64,000 nucleotides of DNA from Sediminibacillus halophilus (GCF_900103695.1 NZ_FNHF01000003.1:62001-126000), one strand, 5' to 3'. Positions 1-9,629 are shown, counted from the first letter of the stretch. Made by a program: numbers and translations. Notes: generated from the sequence alone by a model not told the origin.

Positions 1-791
1 TCCGCTGTTTCCAGGACGAGAACATCACCCATGTTTCCGGAACAGTAGACCCGATTTCCGATATCGAAACCATTAATCTGGAATTGATTCTGGCAGATTT
101 GGAGACGGTGACAAAGCGCTTGCAGCGTGTCGAAAAAATGGCAAGACAAAAAGACAAGGAAGCAGTTGCCGAGTTTGATGTATTAAGCAAGCTGAAAGAT
201 GCACTAGAGGATGAAAAACCAGCTCGTGCAGTAGAGTTTTCCGACGAACAACAAAAACTGGTGAAAGGGCTGCATCTGTTGACCAGTAAGCCGATTCTTT
301 ATGTGGCAAATGTCGGAGAAGATGAACTGCTGGATGCTGACGATAATGAAAACGTGAAACTCGTCCGCGAATTTGCAGCTACTGAAAACGCGGAAGTCAT
401 TGTCATCAGTGCCAAGGTCGAATCGGAAATCGCCGAGCTGGAAGGTGAGGAAAAAGAAATGTTCCTTGAAGAGCTGGGCATTGAAGAATCCGGTTTGGAT
501 CAACTGATCAAAGCCACGTATAATCTGCTCGGACTGGCGACTTATTTCACAGCAGGTGAGCAGGAGGTTCGTGCCTGGACCTTTACAGAAGGGATCAAAG
601 CACCACAGGCAGCAGGAATCATCCATACTGACTTTGAAAGAGGATTTATCAGAGCTGAAACTGTTTCGTATGATGATTTAATGGAAGCTGGTTCCATGAA
701 TGGAGCTAAAGAAAAAGGGAAGGTTCGATTGGAAGGTAAAGACTATTTGGTGAAGGACGGAGATATTATCCATTTCCGTTTCAATGTGTAA
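1..791 (+). CDS. ychF: Ribosome-associated GTPase/ATPase YchF, C-terminal part
   Basis: The reading frame is open from the left edge, so the N-terminal G domain lies outside the window. The first visible residues (RCFQDENITHVSG, then DIETINLELILADLE) are the YchF signature. The coiled-coil insertion follows (roughly residues 40-100 of the visible part). The last ~65 residues form the TGS domain, containing AAGIIHTDFERGFIRAE and ending KDGDIIHFRFNV, the family's usual C-terminus. YchF binds ATP and associates with ribosomes; it is linked to stress responses. It directly precedes rpsF as in Bacillus. The protein ends normally, so only the edge truncates it. Confidence 0.96.
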   Translation, partial: RCFQDENITHVSGTVDPISDIETINLELILADLETVTKRLQRVEKMARQKDKEAVAEFDVLSKLKDALEDEKPARAVEFSDEQQKLVKGLHLLTSKPILYVANVGEDELLDADDNENVKLVREFAATENAEVIVISAKVESEIAELEGEEKEMFLEELGIEESGLDQLIKATYNLLGLATYFTAGEQEVRAWTFTEGIKAPQAAGIIHTDFERGFIRAETVSYDDLMEAGSMNGAKEKGKVRLEGKDYLVKDGDIIHFRFNV

Positions 792-842
792 GCAGGGGAA
801 TTCGTCTTTCTTTGGAATGAGGTGCAAGCCTGTAGTAGGGAC

Positions 843-871
843 TTGCACAATGCTAAGGACTTTGGTATAAT
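843..871 (+). promoter_or_regulatory. Sigma-A promoter of the rpsF-ssb-rpsR operon
   Basis: TTGCAC (843-848) and TATAAT (866-871) are separated by 17 bases, 83 bases before the rpsF start. The -35 hexamer is also the right arm of a short hairpin (GTGCAAG 822-828 / CTTGCAC 842-848). The ~80-base leader could hold the S6:S18 autoregulatory site known for this operon in Bacillus, but I could not fold one with confidence. Confidence 0.75.
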
Positions 872-953
872 TCAACATTGTGAGTAATTAATGATTACTC
901 CTTGCTCCTTTGCAACAAAAGGGGCCGTTAAGTCCAAAAGGAGGTGCAAACGG

Positions 954-1244
954 ATGAGAAATTATGAAATCATGTACATCGTCCGCCCAGATATCGAAGA
1001 GGAAGCGCAAACAGCTTTGGTCGAGCGTTTCAACAAAATTCTTACTGATAATGGTGCGGAAATCGATAAAGTTGATGAAAAAGGCAAGAAACGCCTTGCT
1101 TATGAAATCAACAATTATCGCGATGGATACTACGTGCTAATCAACTTTAAAGGCGATGAAAACGCCATTAATGAATTCGATCGTCAAGCGAAATTCTCTG
1201 ATGACATTATTCGTCATATTGCAGTTCGCGAAGACGACCAATAA
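954..1244 (+). CDS. rpsF: 30S ribosomal protein S6
   Basis: 96 residues starting [17 protein letters not shown], the standard S6 N-terminus. A longer in-frame extension exists from 891. The strong Shine-Dalgarno AAAGGAGG just upstream of 954 and the family length decide for this start. S6 pairs with S18 in the platform of the 30S subunit. It is first in the operon rpsF-ssb-rpsR, which is conserved in Firmicutes. Confidence 0.97.
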   Translation: MRNYEIMYIVRPDIEEEAQTALVERFNKILTDNGAEIDKVDEKGKKRLAYEINNYRDGYYVLINFKGDENAINEFDRQAKFSDDIIRHIAVREDDQ

Positions 1245-1256
1245 GGAGTGGTTCTG

Positions 1257-1727
1257 ATGTTAAATCGTGTCGTACTTGTCGGCAGGTTGACGAAGGATCC
1301 GGACTTACGCTATACACCAAATGGAGTAGCTGTGGCTAATTTCACATTAGCTGTCAATCGACCTTTTTCTAACCAGCAAGGAAACAGGGAAGCTGATTTC
1401 ATCAACTGTGTGGTATGGAGACGTGCCGCCGAAAACCTGGCAAACTTTATGAGTAAAGGAAGCCTCGTAGGCGTAGATGGACGTGTACAAACCCGCAACT
1501 TTGAAGGTCAGGATGGGAAAAGGGTATTCGTCACCGAAATAGTGGCCGATACTGTACAATTCCTGGAAACAAAAGGGTCTTCACAAGGTGGAGGACAAGG
1601 TTCACCAGGATACCAACAGAATCAGAACCAATCAAACAACAACGAATTTTCCAGACAAAATGAAGAGGACCCATTCAGCAATAATGGGGAACCAATCGAT
1701 ATATCTGATGATGATTTACCATTCTAA
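1257..1727 (+). CDS. ssb: Single-stranded DNA-binding protein
   Basis: 156 residues starting [23 protein letters not shown], the OB-fold start typical of SsbA. The OB domain covers about residues 1-105, followed by a Gln/Asn-rich linker. The acidic tip ending DISDDDLPF is the conserved partner-binding peptide. The start at 1257 is preferred over GTG 1248 because AAGGAG (1243-1248) sits at proper distance. Its place between rpsF and rpsR is the conserved Bacillus arrangement. Confidence 0.97.
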   Translation: MLNRVVLVGRLTKDPDLRYTPNGVAVANFTLAVNRPFSNQQGNREADFINCVVWRRAAENLANFMSKGSLVGVDGRVQTRNFEGQDGKRVFVTEIVADTVQFLETKGSSQGGGQGSPGYQQNQNQSNNNEFSRQNEEDPFSNNGEPIDISDDDLPF

Positions 1728-1753
1728 TGAGCTTGAAAGTGCGATACTTTTAA

Positions 1754-2011
<258 letters not shown>

Positions 2012-2018
2012 GTTGAAA

Positions 2019-2051
2019 GAGCCCTATGGAGCAATCCATAGGGCTTTTTTT
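2019..2051 (+). terminator. Rho-independent terminator of rpsF operon
   Basis: Perfect 11-bp stem AGCCCTATGGA / TCCATAGGGCT with GCAA loop, followed by a run of seven T. Confidence 0.93.
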
Positions 2052-2353
2052 ATAAAATTATAATCGAGAAGTTAATTTATGGTATTCTGTAACTATATTT
2101 AATTAGTGGGAATAAAAAATGAGTTTTTTCTGAGCCCCGTTGCTAGTTTCCCTCACCGAAAATATTGATTCCTGTAAGGGATAATTCCTTTAGAGCATTA
2201 TTCATACATCACACATTCATACCACACTGGTTATAGTTCTTCATCCTGATAAATCTAGGAATAGTAAGTGGTCGCATAAAAATAAAAATACAGATTATGT
2301 ATCCTGTCAGCCCTTGTTGCTAATAACATGCTTGCTGTTTAAAAGAGTTTATG
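2052..2353. other. Non-coding stretch before lipoprotein gene
   Basis: About 300 bases without a convincing ORF, RNA gene or strong repeat. It should hold the promoter for the lipoprotein gene; I see no clear consensus hexamer pair. Confidence 0.4.
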
Positions 2354-2366
2354 GGAGGTAATTTTT

Positions 2367-2900
2367 ATTCGAAAATCAATGATAGTGATACTCCTTATTG
2401 TTAGCATCGTTAGCGCTTGTGATTCTGATTCTCCAGGAACGTTTGCTTATTCGGACACAAAAGAAAAGCAAGGGATAGAAGTAACACTTGATCGTGTCGA
2501 AGAATTTCAAGGACAAAAATATGAACTGACCACTTTCTATTATGAAATCAGCAACCATACAGACGAAGATGTGATAATAGAGACAGATAGACAAGAGAAT
2601 AATGATGCCTCAAATTCGACCTATTTGGAGGACGGGGAAGGAAATATATATCCGATGAGCGGCTATGAAGGACCGAAGACGGTGGATGATACAGAGGACG
2701 GAGAGGTGCAGACAAATCCCGAAAATCCGGACTATATCAAGATACCGGCAGGCACTAATGAACGGAAGGCGGGAATCCATTTCAACGAAATATACCTGGA
2801 TTCCTTTAAAACACAGCTGGCGATTACTTTGGAAGACGGTGATGTCCTCCCCTTTATATTCAGTGGTAACCTTGATGACGACTACTTGGTGGATGATTAA
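2367..2900 (+). CDS. Predicted lipoprotein, probable ATT start
   Basis: Unrecognised surface lipoprotein of about 177 residues. The first ATG (2379) lies 19-20 bases from the Shine-Dalgarno GGAGGT (2354-2359) and would give a signal peptide with no positive charge. An in-frame ATT at 2367 has 7-base spacing and adds Arg-Lys, giving (M)RKSMIVILLIVSIVSAC, a textbook lipoprotein signal with lipobox VSAC. The mature part is acidic and beta-rich, with a stretch resembling extracellular Ig-like/DUF4352-type domains (KYELTTFYYEISNHTDEDV), a similarity I hold weakly. It stands alone between two terminators. Confidence 0.7.
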   Translation: MRKSMIVILLIVSIVSACDSDSPGTFAYSDTKEKQGIEVTLDRVEEFQGQKYELTTFYYEISNHTDEDVIIETDRQENNDASNSTYLEDGEGNIYPMSGYEGPKTVDDTEDGEVQTNPENPDYIKIPAGTNERKAGIHFNEIYLDSFKTQLAITLEDGDVLPFIFSGNLDDDYLVDD

Positions 2901-2910
2901 CACATAAACA

Positions 2911-2938
2911 AAGGCATCATGGGTTACCCATGATGCCT
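2911..2938 (-). terminator. Terminator between lipoprotein and SDR genes
   Basis: Perfect 11-bp stem GGCATCATGGG / CCCATGATGCC with a 3-base loop. A T-rich tail follows on the minus strand, so it serves the SDR gene best, possibly both convergent genes. Confidence 0.8.
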
Positions 2939-2954
2939 GACCGCTTAATTGTTT

Positions 2955-3698
2955 TTAAATGAATCCACCATTTACCCGCAGCGTTTGACCGGTAATCCAT
3001 GATGCTTCCCGGCTTAACAGCAAACTGATGGCATCGCCAATATCTTCCGGAGTTCCAAGGCGATGGAAGGCATTGTTATTTTTGTATATTTCTATTTGTT
3101 CCTCCGTTTTACCTGCGAAAAATAACTCTGTGGCAGTTGGTCCGGGCGCAATAGTATTGATGGTGATATTCTTTGGACCGAATTCCTTTGCCAGCTGGCG
3201 TGTGAATTGTTCGACTGCCCCTTTTGTTCCCGCATATAAACTATAAGTGGGAATCATGTTCCCGTTAACGGAGGTGGAAAGGTTGATGATGCGGCCATCT
3301 TCTTCTAAATATCGGTATGCCTCTTTGATCGCAAAGTAGGTACCCTTTACATTAATGGCGAATAGTCTGTCAAAATCCTCTTCCGTAATTTGATCAATAG
3401 GTTTGGTAACCATTGCCCCGGCATTATTGATCAAGATATCAATCTTTCCAAATGCTTCTAATGTTGTCGAGAAAATTCGCTTGATATCTTCGACGTTGGC
3501 AATATTTCCTTGTACTGTTATTGCCTTTCCTCCTTGAGTAGTGATTCGCTCAACTACTGCTTCCGCCTTATTTTTATTGGAAACATAGTTGACCGCAACT
3601 GTTGCCCCTTCGGCAGCTAACTTTACAGCCGTTTTTTCTCCTATTCCACGTGAACCTCCCGTAATTAAAGCTACTTTTCCAGTTAATGATAATGCCAT
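2955..3698 (-). CDS. Short-chain dehydrogenase/reductase (SDR), 3-oxoacyl-ACP reductase-like
   Basis: 247 residues from MALSLTGKVALITGGSRGIG. Visible motifs are the NAD(P) glycine motif TGGSRGIG, NNAG in the central strand, the catalytic Ser in STSVNGN and the Tyr-Lys pair in YSLYAGTK. The product ends in the usual TLRVNGGFI. An upstream in-frame ATG (3734) exists, but the AAGGAGTG site just before 3698 fixes the start. Substrate cannot be read from sequence. It is divergent from an AraC-type regulator, which probably controls it. Confidence 0.88.
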   Translation of the reverse strand: MALSLTGKVALITGGSRGIGEKTAVKLAAEGATVAVNYVSNKNKAEAVVERITTQGGKAITVQGNIANVEDIKRIFSTTLEAFGKIDILINNAGAMVTKPIDQITEEDFDRLFAINVKGTYFAIKEAYRYLEEDGRIINLSTSVNGNMIPTYSLYAGTKGAVEQFTRQLAKEFGPKNITINTIAPGPTATELFFAGKTEEQIEIYKNNNAFHRLGTPEDIGDAISLLLSREASWITGQTLRVNGGFI

Positions 3699-3823
3699 AA
3701 ACGAATCACTCCTTATTGTATGTCTGATATTCATTTTAATAAAAAGCCGACTAAAACCTGTAGCCTGTTACTAGCAAATCATTGCCTAATTCTCCAACTA
3801 TTTGGTAAGCTACTCTTATCTAA

Positions 3824-4747
3824 ATGGGAAGGGAAGCGAAAGCGCTGAATAGTATTGTCCAATATCAAGAGCAATTGATTTCATTGATTAATAAACAGGC
3901 AGTAGTGGATGGTGATCATCCTACCAGGATTCCTTCGCTGAACATTATCCGACAGTCGGCTGCGGGAGAACCAATCCATACAGTTTACGAACCATCCATC
4001 TGTGTCATTGTCCAGGGAGCGAAGATGGCCACATTGGCTGGCAACCGTTTTCCGTTCGATGCAACGTCATATTTAATTGCCTCTGTCCATCTGCCAATCA
4101 TCGGACAGGTTATTCAAGCAGAAACCGAAAGTCCCTTTCTATGTATTCAAATCAGCTTTCAACTTGAAGAGATAATCAATTTGTTAAATACTACACCGCT
4201 TCAGAACCCGACTAAAACAGCGGCTCCTAGTGGCCTCGTATTGAACGAAACGACACCGCAGTTGTTGGAAGCGATAACCCGCCTGGTAGGGCTGTTGGAT
4301 ACTCCGGAAGATATCGAGCCTTTATCTCCCCTTATACTCCGAGAAATTCTTTATCGAGTAGTAAAAAGTAAGCAAGGCGGCCACATCGTTAAGTTTGCCA
4401 AGAACGGATCCAACGTAAACCGCATCGCTGAGGCAATTCAAATGATTTACCGTGATTTTAAAGAACCATTGAGAGTAGAGGAGCTTGCTGAACAGGTACA
4501 CATGAGCACATCCTCCTTTCATCAGCACTTTAAGAATGTGACGGCCATGACTCCGCTGCAATATCAAAAAATGTTAAGACTGCAGGAAGCACGCAATTTA
4601 TTATTGACGGAAACTACTGAGGCTGCTGATGCAGGTTTTCAAGTTGGTTACGAGAGTCCTACACAATTCAACCGTGAATACGCAAGATTATTCGGTTTAC
4701 CGCCAAAAACCGATGTGGCTCGATTTCAAAAGTCCTTAGAAAAGTGA
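3824..4747 (+). CDS. AraC-family transcription regulator
   Basis: 307 residues. The N-terminal ~180 residues match the AraC-type N-terminal cupin-like domain (EPSICVIVQGAKMATLAG). The C-terminal ~100 residues hold two helix-turn-helix motifs (RVEELAEQVHMSTSSFHQHFKNVTAMTPLQYQKMLRLQEAR, and the second ending GYESPTQFNREYARLFG). No good ribosome site precedes 3824, so the true start may lie a little further in. Divergent orientation with the SDR gene suggests local control of it. Confidence 0.87.
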   Translation: MGREAKALNSIVQYQEQLISLINKQAVVDGDHPTRIPSLNIIRQSAAGEPIHTVYEPSICVIVQGAKMATLAGNRFPFDATSYLIASVHLPIIGQVIQAETESPFLCIQISFQLEEIINLLNTTPLQNPTKTAAPSGLVLNETTPQLLEAITRLVGLLDTPEDIEPLSPLILREILYRVVKSKQGGHIVKFAKNGSNVNRIAEAIQMIYRDFKEPLRVEELAEQVHMSTSSFHQHFKNVTAMTPLQYQKMLRLQEARNLLLTETTEAADAGFQVGYESPTQFNREYARLFGLPPKTDVARFQKSLEK

Positions 4748-4869
4748 TTATCTAAGCAGAATAGTAAACATACAAAGGCTGTTATACCCGTGACATTCGT
4801 CCATACCAACACGGGCCCTTTTCCATATCCTATTCATAAAGAAATCAGTATTGGAAAGGGGGAGTTGGT

Positions 4870-5328
4870 GTGGAGGAAGAAAGCCGACGACAGCCAAGGA
4901 AAAATAACCCGCTTAGCCAAATGGAAGATTATTTTAAAAGTGCTCCCTATAATGGATTGTTAAGCTCCATTGATTCGCTTTTTCAACAACCGATGTTCAA
5001 AAAAACGTCCATCGCGGTGGATCTTTATGAAACACCGAATGAGTGGGTGGTAGAGGCGGAAATTCCGGGAGTCAGCAAGGAAAATATCAAAATTGAACCG
5101 ATGGGGGACCGTCTGAAGATAGCGATAGTCGATGACCGCGAGACAGAGGAGACGAACGATGTCAACAATTATTACCGTAGAGAGCGGATGATTGAAGGCG
5201 TTGAGCGGGTAATTCAGCTGCCGTACACAATCAAGAAGAATAGAACAAAGGCTGCCTACAGAAATGGTGTGCTCACCATCAGAGGTCCAAAAGAGGCCAA
5301 AACGAGCAACCAAATCGACATTGACTAG
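4870..5328 (+). CDS. Small heat-shock protein (Hsp20/alpha-crystallin family)
   Basis: 152 residues with GTG start preceded by AAAGGGGGA. The alpha-crystallin domain spans about residues 45-145 (IAVDLYETPNEWVVEAEIPGVSKENIKIE ... AAYRNGVLTIRGPK), containing the family's A-x-x-x-N-G-V-L signature. It is an ATP-independent holdase. No CIRCE element is visible upstream. A single gene with its own terminator. Confidence 0.9.
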   Translation: MEEESRRQPRKNNPLSQMEDYFKSAPYNGLLSSIDSLFQQPMFKKTSIAVDLYETPNEWVVEAEIPGVSKENIKIEPMGDRLKIAIVDDRETEETNDVNNYYRRERMIEGVERVIQLPYTIKKNRTKAAYRNGVLTIRGPKEAKTSNQIDID

Positions 5329-5337
5329 GCAGGAGGC

Positions 5338-5377
5338 AAGCACTTCAAGTCGAAGTTCCGATTTGAAGTGCTTTTTA
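5338..5377 (+). terminator. Terminator after hsp20 gene
   Basis: Inverted arms AGCACTTCAA and TTTGAAGTGCT around a ~13-base loop, followed by TTTTT. Confidence 0.88.
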
Positions 5378-5514
5378 TAAAAAACAATATGATTATTTAT
5401 GCAACTTTTTTGTAAGAAAATATCACAAGGAAGAGCGCAATAACCACAGTGCATAAAGCGTTTACAACAGAATCACTGGGAAGCTGTGCACGAAAACTAA
5501 ATTGACGAAATATA

Positions 5515-5542
5515 TTGACAATAATGATAAATTTGCTATGAT
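5515..5542 (+). promoter_or_regulatory. Sigma-A promoter of serine operon
   Basis: Perfect TTGACA (5515-5520), 16-base spacer and TATGAT (5537-5542), placed just upstream of the T-box leader. Confidence 0.8.
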
Positions 5543-5568
5543 AAATAAAAATTCAAGTTGTTACATAA

Positions 5569-5820
5569 ATATGGTGATGAAGACAAGTTCGGTAATCGGC
5601 AGACTTCAGAGAGCTGGTGGTCGGTGGGAACCAGTGCTGCTGTTATGGAATAGCACTTCGGAATAGGCAAGCTGAAACATTAGTAGGTCTGCCCGCTTCA
5701 TGCCCGTTACGCATGGCGCCAATGAAGACTGTTGGAAAACAGTGAAAAAGGGTGGTACCGCGAGAGTGATAACTTTTCGCCCCTTACCAGAAATGTAGGG
5801 GACGGGAAGTTTTTTTTTAA
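5569..5820 (+). promoter_or_regulatory. T-box riboswitch (serine-type inferred)
   Basis: The T-box core GGGTGGTACCGCG is at 5750-5762. Behind it comes a strong terminator, with arms from AACTTTTCGCCCC to GGGGACGGGAAGTT and a run of nine T (about 5770-5820). A long stem I region precedes it. T-boxes sense uncharged tRNA and allow read-through when the cognate amino acid is short. The downstream aminotransferase-serA pair makes tRNA-Ser the likely ligand. Candidate specifier triplets near 5650-5660 (AGC or TCG) are both serine codons, but I could not place the specifier loop with certainty. Confidence 0.92.
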
Positions 5821-5864
5821 TGGGAAATTTTCCCGAAACCTCGAAAAATGAGAGGAGATAGAGC

Positions 5865-7019
5865 ATGTTACCAGATCAGCACATATTAAGAATTCCCGGC
5901 CCAAGTCCAATACCGCCCAGCGTAGAGAGGGCGATGGCCCAACCGATGATTGGACATCGGGGACAGGAAACCAAGGATTTGCTCGCGACAATCCGGCCAA
6001 GGCTGAAGCCGGTGTTTGGAACGGAACAAGAGGTCATGATTGTTACCGGAAGCGGCACTTCGGGACTGGAGACGGCCGTAGTGAACACCGTCGAACCGGG
6101 AGATGAAGTCCTGGTAGTGGTCACCGGTGCTTTTGGAGACCGGTTTGCTAAAATTTGCGAAGCCTATCAAATTAGAACCCATCGCATGGAGGTTGAGTGG
6201 GGGAGCGCGGCCACTCCTGAGGACGTGAAACAGTTTCTTGAAACTCATTCTGGAATAAAAGCGGTGTTCGCCACTTATTGCGAAACGTCGACAGGTATAC
6301 TCAATCCGATAAGGGACATAGCCAAAGTGGTTCAGGATACGTCTGATGCCCTGGTTATCGTCGACGGCGTTTCCTGTGTCGGGGGAGTGCAAACCAGGAT
6401 GGATGACTGGGGAATTGACGTATTGGTCACCGGTTCACAGAAGGCATTGATGCTGCCGGCAGGATTGACGTTCATTTCCGTCAGTGACCGGGCTTGGCAG
6501 GTTATCGATTCCAACAAGCAGCCGCGCTTTTATCTCGACTTGCGCAAATACAGGGATAGCCTGGAGAAAAACGCTACCCCGTTCACCCCTGGGTTATCCC
6601 TTTTGTTTGGATTGGATCAGGTACTGAATCTTTTCGAAGAAGAGGGCTTGGAAAATGTCTATAACAGACATGGGCTGATGATGAAAATGACCCGGCAAGC
6701 TTTTCGGGCGCTGGATATACCGCTATTGACAAGTGATGATGCGGCATCCCCGACAGTAACAGCAGTAAAACCGGAGGATTTTGCAGCGGAGGATTTGCGG
6801 AAAGCTGTGAAACAGAGCTTCAACCTATCTATAGCAGGTGGACAGCAGCATCTGCAAGGAAAGATTTTCCGAATCGGCCATATGGGCTACTGTTCTCCGG
6901 CAGATGTTCTGCAAATCATTGGTTCAATAGAAATCGGTCTCCAGCAGATTGGTAAAAACGTCGACTTAGGTGCGGGAACAAGGGCCGCACAACAGGTGTA
7001 TTTAGAGGAAAGCAGGTAG
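5865..7019 (+). CDS. Class V PLP aminotransferase (alanine-glyoxylate / phosphoserine type)
   Basis: 384 residues, fold-type I class V aminotransferase. It opens LRIPGPSPIPPSV and has the PLP-lysine motif VTGSQKALMLPAGL around residue 195 and the Asp in VIVDGVSCVGG. It lies 40 bases upstream of serA and shares its T-box leader. It may therefore act after SerA on 3-phosphohydroxypyruvate, or run as a serine-glyoxylate/pyruvate enzyme. The protein is of the PucG/Agx-like branch rather than classical SerC, so the phosphoserine role is inferred from context. Confidence 0.85.
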   Translation: MLPDQHILRIPGPSPIPPSVERAMAQPMIGHRGQETKDLLATIRPRLKPVFGTEQEVMIVTGSGTSGLETAVVNTVEPGDEVLVVVTGAFGDRFAKICEAYQIRTHRMEVEWGSAATPEDVKQFLETHSGIKAVFATYCETSTGILNPIRDIAKVVQDTSDALVIVDGVSCVGGVQTRMDDWGIDVLVTGSQKALMLPAGLTFISVSDRAWQVIDSNKQPRFYLDLRKYRDSLEKNATPFTPGLSLLFGLDQVLNLFEEEGLENVYNRHGLMMKMTRQAFRALDIPLLTSDDAASPTVTAVKPEDFAAEDLRKAVKQSFNLSIAGGQQHLQGKIFRIGHMGYCSPADVLQIIGSIEIGLQQIGKNVDLGAGTRAAQQVYLEESR

Positions 7020-7059
7020 CGATGAATGGATGCAAGAATAAAGAACAGGGGGTTCAAGA

Positions 7060-8646
7060 ATGGCATTTCACGTTTTAATCAGTGATCCTTTAAGTGAAGA
7101 AGGTATCCAGCCATTGAGAGATGCAGAAAACATCGAGGTGACCGTCAACACCAATCTTACCGCAGAGTCTCTGGCTGAAAAAATCGGTGACTATGATGCC
7201 CTTTTGGTCAGAAGCCAGACACAGGTGACAAGGGAAATCATTATGAAGGCAAAAAAATTGAAAATTATTGGGCGGGCCGGTGTTGGGGTCGACAATATTG
7301 ACTTGGATGCAGCCACAGAGCAGGGAATCATCGTGGTCAACGCACCCGATGGCAATACCAACTCTGCAGCGGAGCATACGATCGCGATGCTTATGTCCCT
7401 GGCCCGTAATATTCCCCAGGCATATTATGCGTTGAAACATAAACAATGGGAACGCAAAAAGTATGTAGGCGTCGAGTTGAAAAACAAGACACTCGGTATC
7501 GTTGGTCTCGGGAGAATCGGAGCGGAAGTAGCAGCACGCGCGAAGGGACAGCGAATGAATATCATGGCTTATGACCCGTTCCTCACAGAAGAAAAGGCAG
7601 AAAAAATGGGAATCGGATACGGAACACTTCCAGAAGTACTGCAAGCGGCCGATTTTATTACGGTCCATACCCCGTTGCTCAAGGAAACCAGGCATCTGAT
7701 CAACCGGGATGCGTTTCAGAAAATGAAAACCGGCGTACAAATCATCAATTGTGCCCGTGGCGGCATCATTGATGAAGAAGCTCTGTATGAAGCGATAAGG
7801 GAAGGAAAAGTGGCAGGAGCGGCATTGGATGTTTTTGAAGAGGAGCCTGCCCGCGACCATAAGCTGTTGGAGTTGCCCGAAGTCATTGCCACTCCCCATC
7901 TCGGTGCCAGTACCGTGGAAGCGCAGGAGAACGTGGCGATTGATGTCAGCCGCGATGTTGTCCAGTTCCTGAATGGCGGTTTGGCTAAAAATCCAGTCAA
8001 TTTGCCGTCCGTTCCAAAAGAAATCATGAATAAAATCGCTCCGTACTTCGAACTGTCGGAAAAACTGGGTCTGTTTCTGACCGATTTGACGCAGGAAGTG
8101 ACGGAGGAAGTGCATATCTATTATTCTGGTGATTTGACCGAAGTCGATGTGGCCCCACTGACAAGAAACACCGTCAAAGGTTTACTGAAGCGCCACTTGG
8201 GCGACCATGTCAACGATGTCAACGCAACATACTTTGCGGAACGCAAGGGGATCACCATAAATGAACACAAAACGTCCTCGACGAAAGGATTTACCAATCT
8301 GTTAACCGTCGAAGTGACGACCAAGTCGGGAACCCGCCAAGTATCCGGGACACTGCTGAACGGTCTTGGTGCCAGAATTGTCAAGGTCGACAATTACAGC
8401 GTCGATGTCATCCCGCAGGGACACATGGTCGTCATCCACCATAAAGACCAGCCAGGTGCAATCGGAAGAGTCGGAAGCCTGTTGGCAGAGCAGAACATCA
8501 ATATCGCGACCATGCAGGTTGGGAGATCCAATGTCGGTGGGGATGCCATCATGATGCTTACCATTGACAAACATTTAGAAACTGAAGGGTTGAATCAGTT
8601 AACCGGGCTTACAGATATATATGATGTAACAGCCATCGATTTATAA
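7060..8646 (+). CDS. serA: D-3-phosphoglycerate dehydrogenase
   Basis: 528 residues, the long SerA form: catalytic/NAD domains to about residue 315 (VGLGRIGAEVA nucleotide motif near 148; catalytic Arg, Glu and His segments NCARGGIIDE and TPHLGAST), then the ASB domain and a C-terminal ACT domain (MVVIHHKDQPGAIGRVGSLLAEQNINIATMQVGR) for serine feedback. It makes the first committed step of serine synthesis. Strong ribosome site GGGGGTTC upstream. The last gene of the T-box operon. Confidence 0.96.
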   Translation: MAFHVLISDPLSEEGIQPLRDAENIEVTVNTNLTAESLAEKIGDYDALLVRSQTQVTREIIMKAKKLKIIGRAGVGVDNIDLDAATEQGIIVVNAPDGNTNSAAEHTIAMLMSLARNIPQAYYALKHKQWERKKYVGVELKNKTLGIVGLGRIGAEVAARAKGQRMNIMAYDPFLTEEKAEKMGIGYGTLPEVLQAADFITVHTPLLKETRHLINRDAFQKMKTGVQIINCARGGIIDEEALYEAIREGKVAGAALDVFEEEPARDHKLLELPEVIATPHLGASTVEAQENVAIDVSRDVVQFLNGGLAKNPVNLPSVPKEIMNKIAPYFELSEKLGLFLTDLTQEVTEEVHIYYSGDLTEVDVAPLTRNTVKGLLKRHLGDHVNDVNATYFAERKGITINEHKTSSTKGFTNLLTVEVTTKSGTRQVSGTLLNGLGARIVKVDNYSVDVIPQGHMVVIHHKDQPGAIGRVGSLLAEQNINIATMQVGRSNVGGDAIMMLTIDKHLETEGLNQLTGLTDIYDVTAIDL

Positions 8647-8647
8647 A

Positions 8648-8694
8648 AAAACAGGCGCAAGGCAGGTAAGACTGCTTTTGCGCCTGTTTTTCAA
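8648..8694 (+). terminator. Terminator after serA (bidirectional)
   Basis: Arms AAACAGGCGCAA and TTGCGCCTGTTT with T-rich tails on both strands. It also ends the convergent HAD gene. Confidence 0.9.
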
Positions 8695-8702
8695 CAGGTC
8701 TC

Positions 8703-9485
8703 TCATAGTTTGGCCAATACGCCCCCAAGCTCGTCCAGGTGGGAAATTTCATAGTCTGGTACAACCTCATCGGTCTCTTTCCCATGCCTGTTGATCCAGA
8801 CCGATTTAATCCCCGCACGAGATGCGCCGAGAATGTCGGTTAACAAATTATCGCCTACCATGATGACTTCATTCTTATCTAAGGAGAGCAGCTTTAATGC
8901 ATGCTCGAAAATTGTTGGATCGGGTTTCCCGCTGCCAAATTGTCCGGAAATAACAATATGATCGAAGTATGGAGCGATTTCTGGTGTCAACTTCAGTTTG
9001 GATTGTTGTAAATCGGGAGAGCCATTGGTCAATAGCAATAACTGATACTTGCCGTGTAATTGATCGAGAACAGGGAATGTTTCTTCGTAAGTAAAAGGGC
9101 TATTCTTTCTTTCCTGGGGGAACTGCTCGGCCAACTGGACACCTAAATCAGGATCGTCGATTCCTACTGCTTCCAATCCTTTTGTCCATGCTTGCTTCCG
9201 GTAAGTTGGCATCAGTTTATTCATCTTCCGGAAGTTTTCTTCATCCTCAGTAAATTCGCCCCATAGCCCTTCAAATGGGTTGATACCGATGTTTTTAGTA
9301 AAGGAATAGGTTTCATAGCCTGCATAAAGTTCGCGTGCCTGCTGGCGCACTTTCTCTTCCAGAAGACCCGGGTCGATATTATATATTTTTGCTGCAGTGA
9401 GACAGGTTGCTTTGAACGCTTCCTCCACACTTCTTTTATCCCAAAGCAGCGTATCGTCCAAATCAAACATGATTGCTTTCAACAT
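8703..9485 (-). CDS. HAD-superfamily hydrolase (YsaA/YjjG-like)
   Basis: 260 residues with the four HAD motifs: FDLDDTLLW (motif I, nucleophile Asp), LLLTNGSPD (II), Lys in FGSGKPDP (III), and [13 protein letters not shown] (IV). The helical cap between motifs I and II places it near YsaA and nucleotidase-like HADs of Bacillus. Substrate unknown. Start supported by an AGGGGGAA site upstream on the minus strand. Confidence 0.88.
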   Translation of the reverse strand: MLKAIMFDLDDTLLWDKRSVEEAFKATCLTAAKIYNIDPGLLEEKVRQQARELYAGYETYSFTKNIGINPFEGLWGEFTEDEENFRKMNKLMPTYRKQAWTKGLEAVGIDDPDLGVQLAEQFPQERKNSPFTYEETFPVLDQLHGKYQLLLLTNGSPDLQQSKLKLTPEIAPYFDHIVISGQFGSGKPDPTIFEHALKLLSLDKNEVIMVGDNLLTDILGASRAGIKSVWINRHGKETDEVVPDYEISHLDELGGVLAKL

Positions 9486-9629
9486 CCATTTTCCCCCTGT
9501 AATGTTTATTAAGCCTCGTCTGCAGGCTTCGTTGTATGTCAGGTTTTTATACTGTTGATGGAAACTGCGACATAACTTGAATAAGTCTTCCCACTACCCC
9601 CTGATTGAGTCGGAGCATGGCCTTACGAA

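Noticed and set aside
7090-8115. Long antisense ORF opposite serA (341 aa)
   Set aside because: Shadow of the serA frame; Phe/Cys/His-rich with no ribosome site or recognisable domain.
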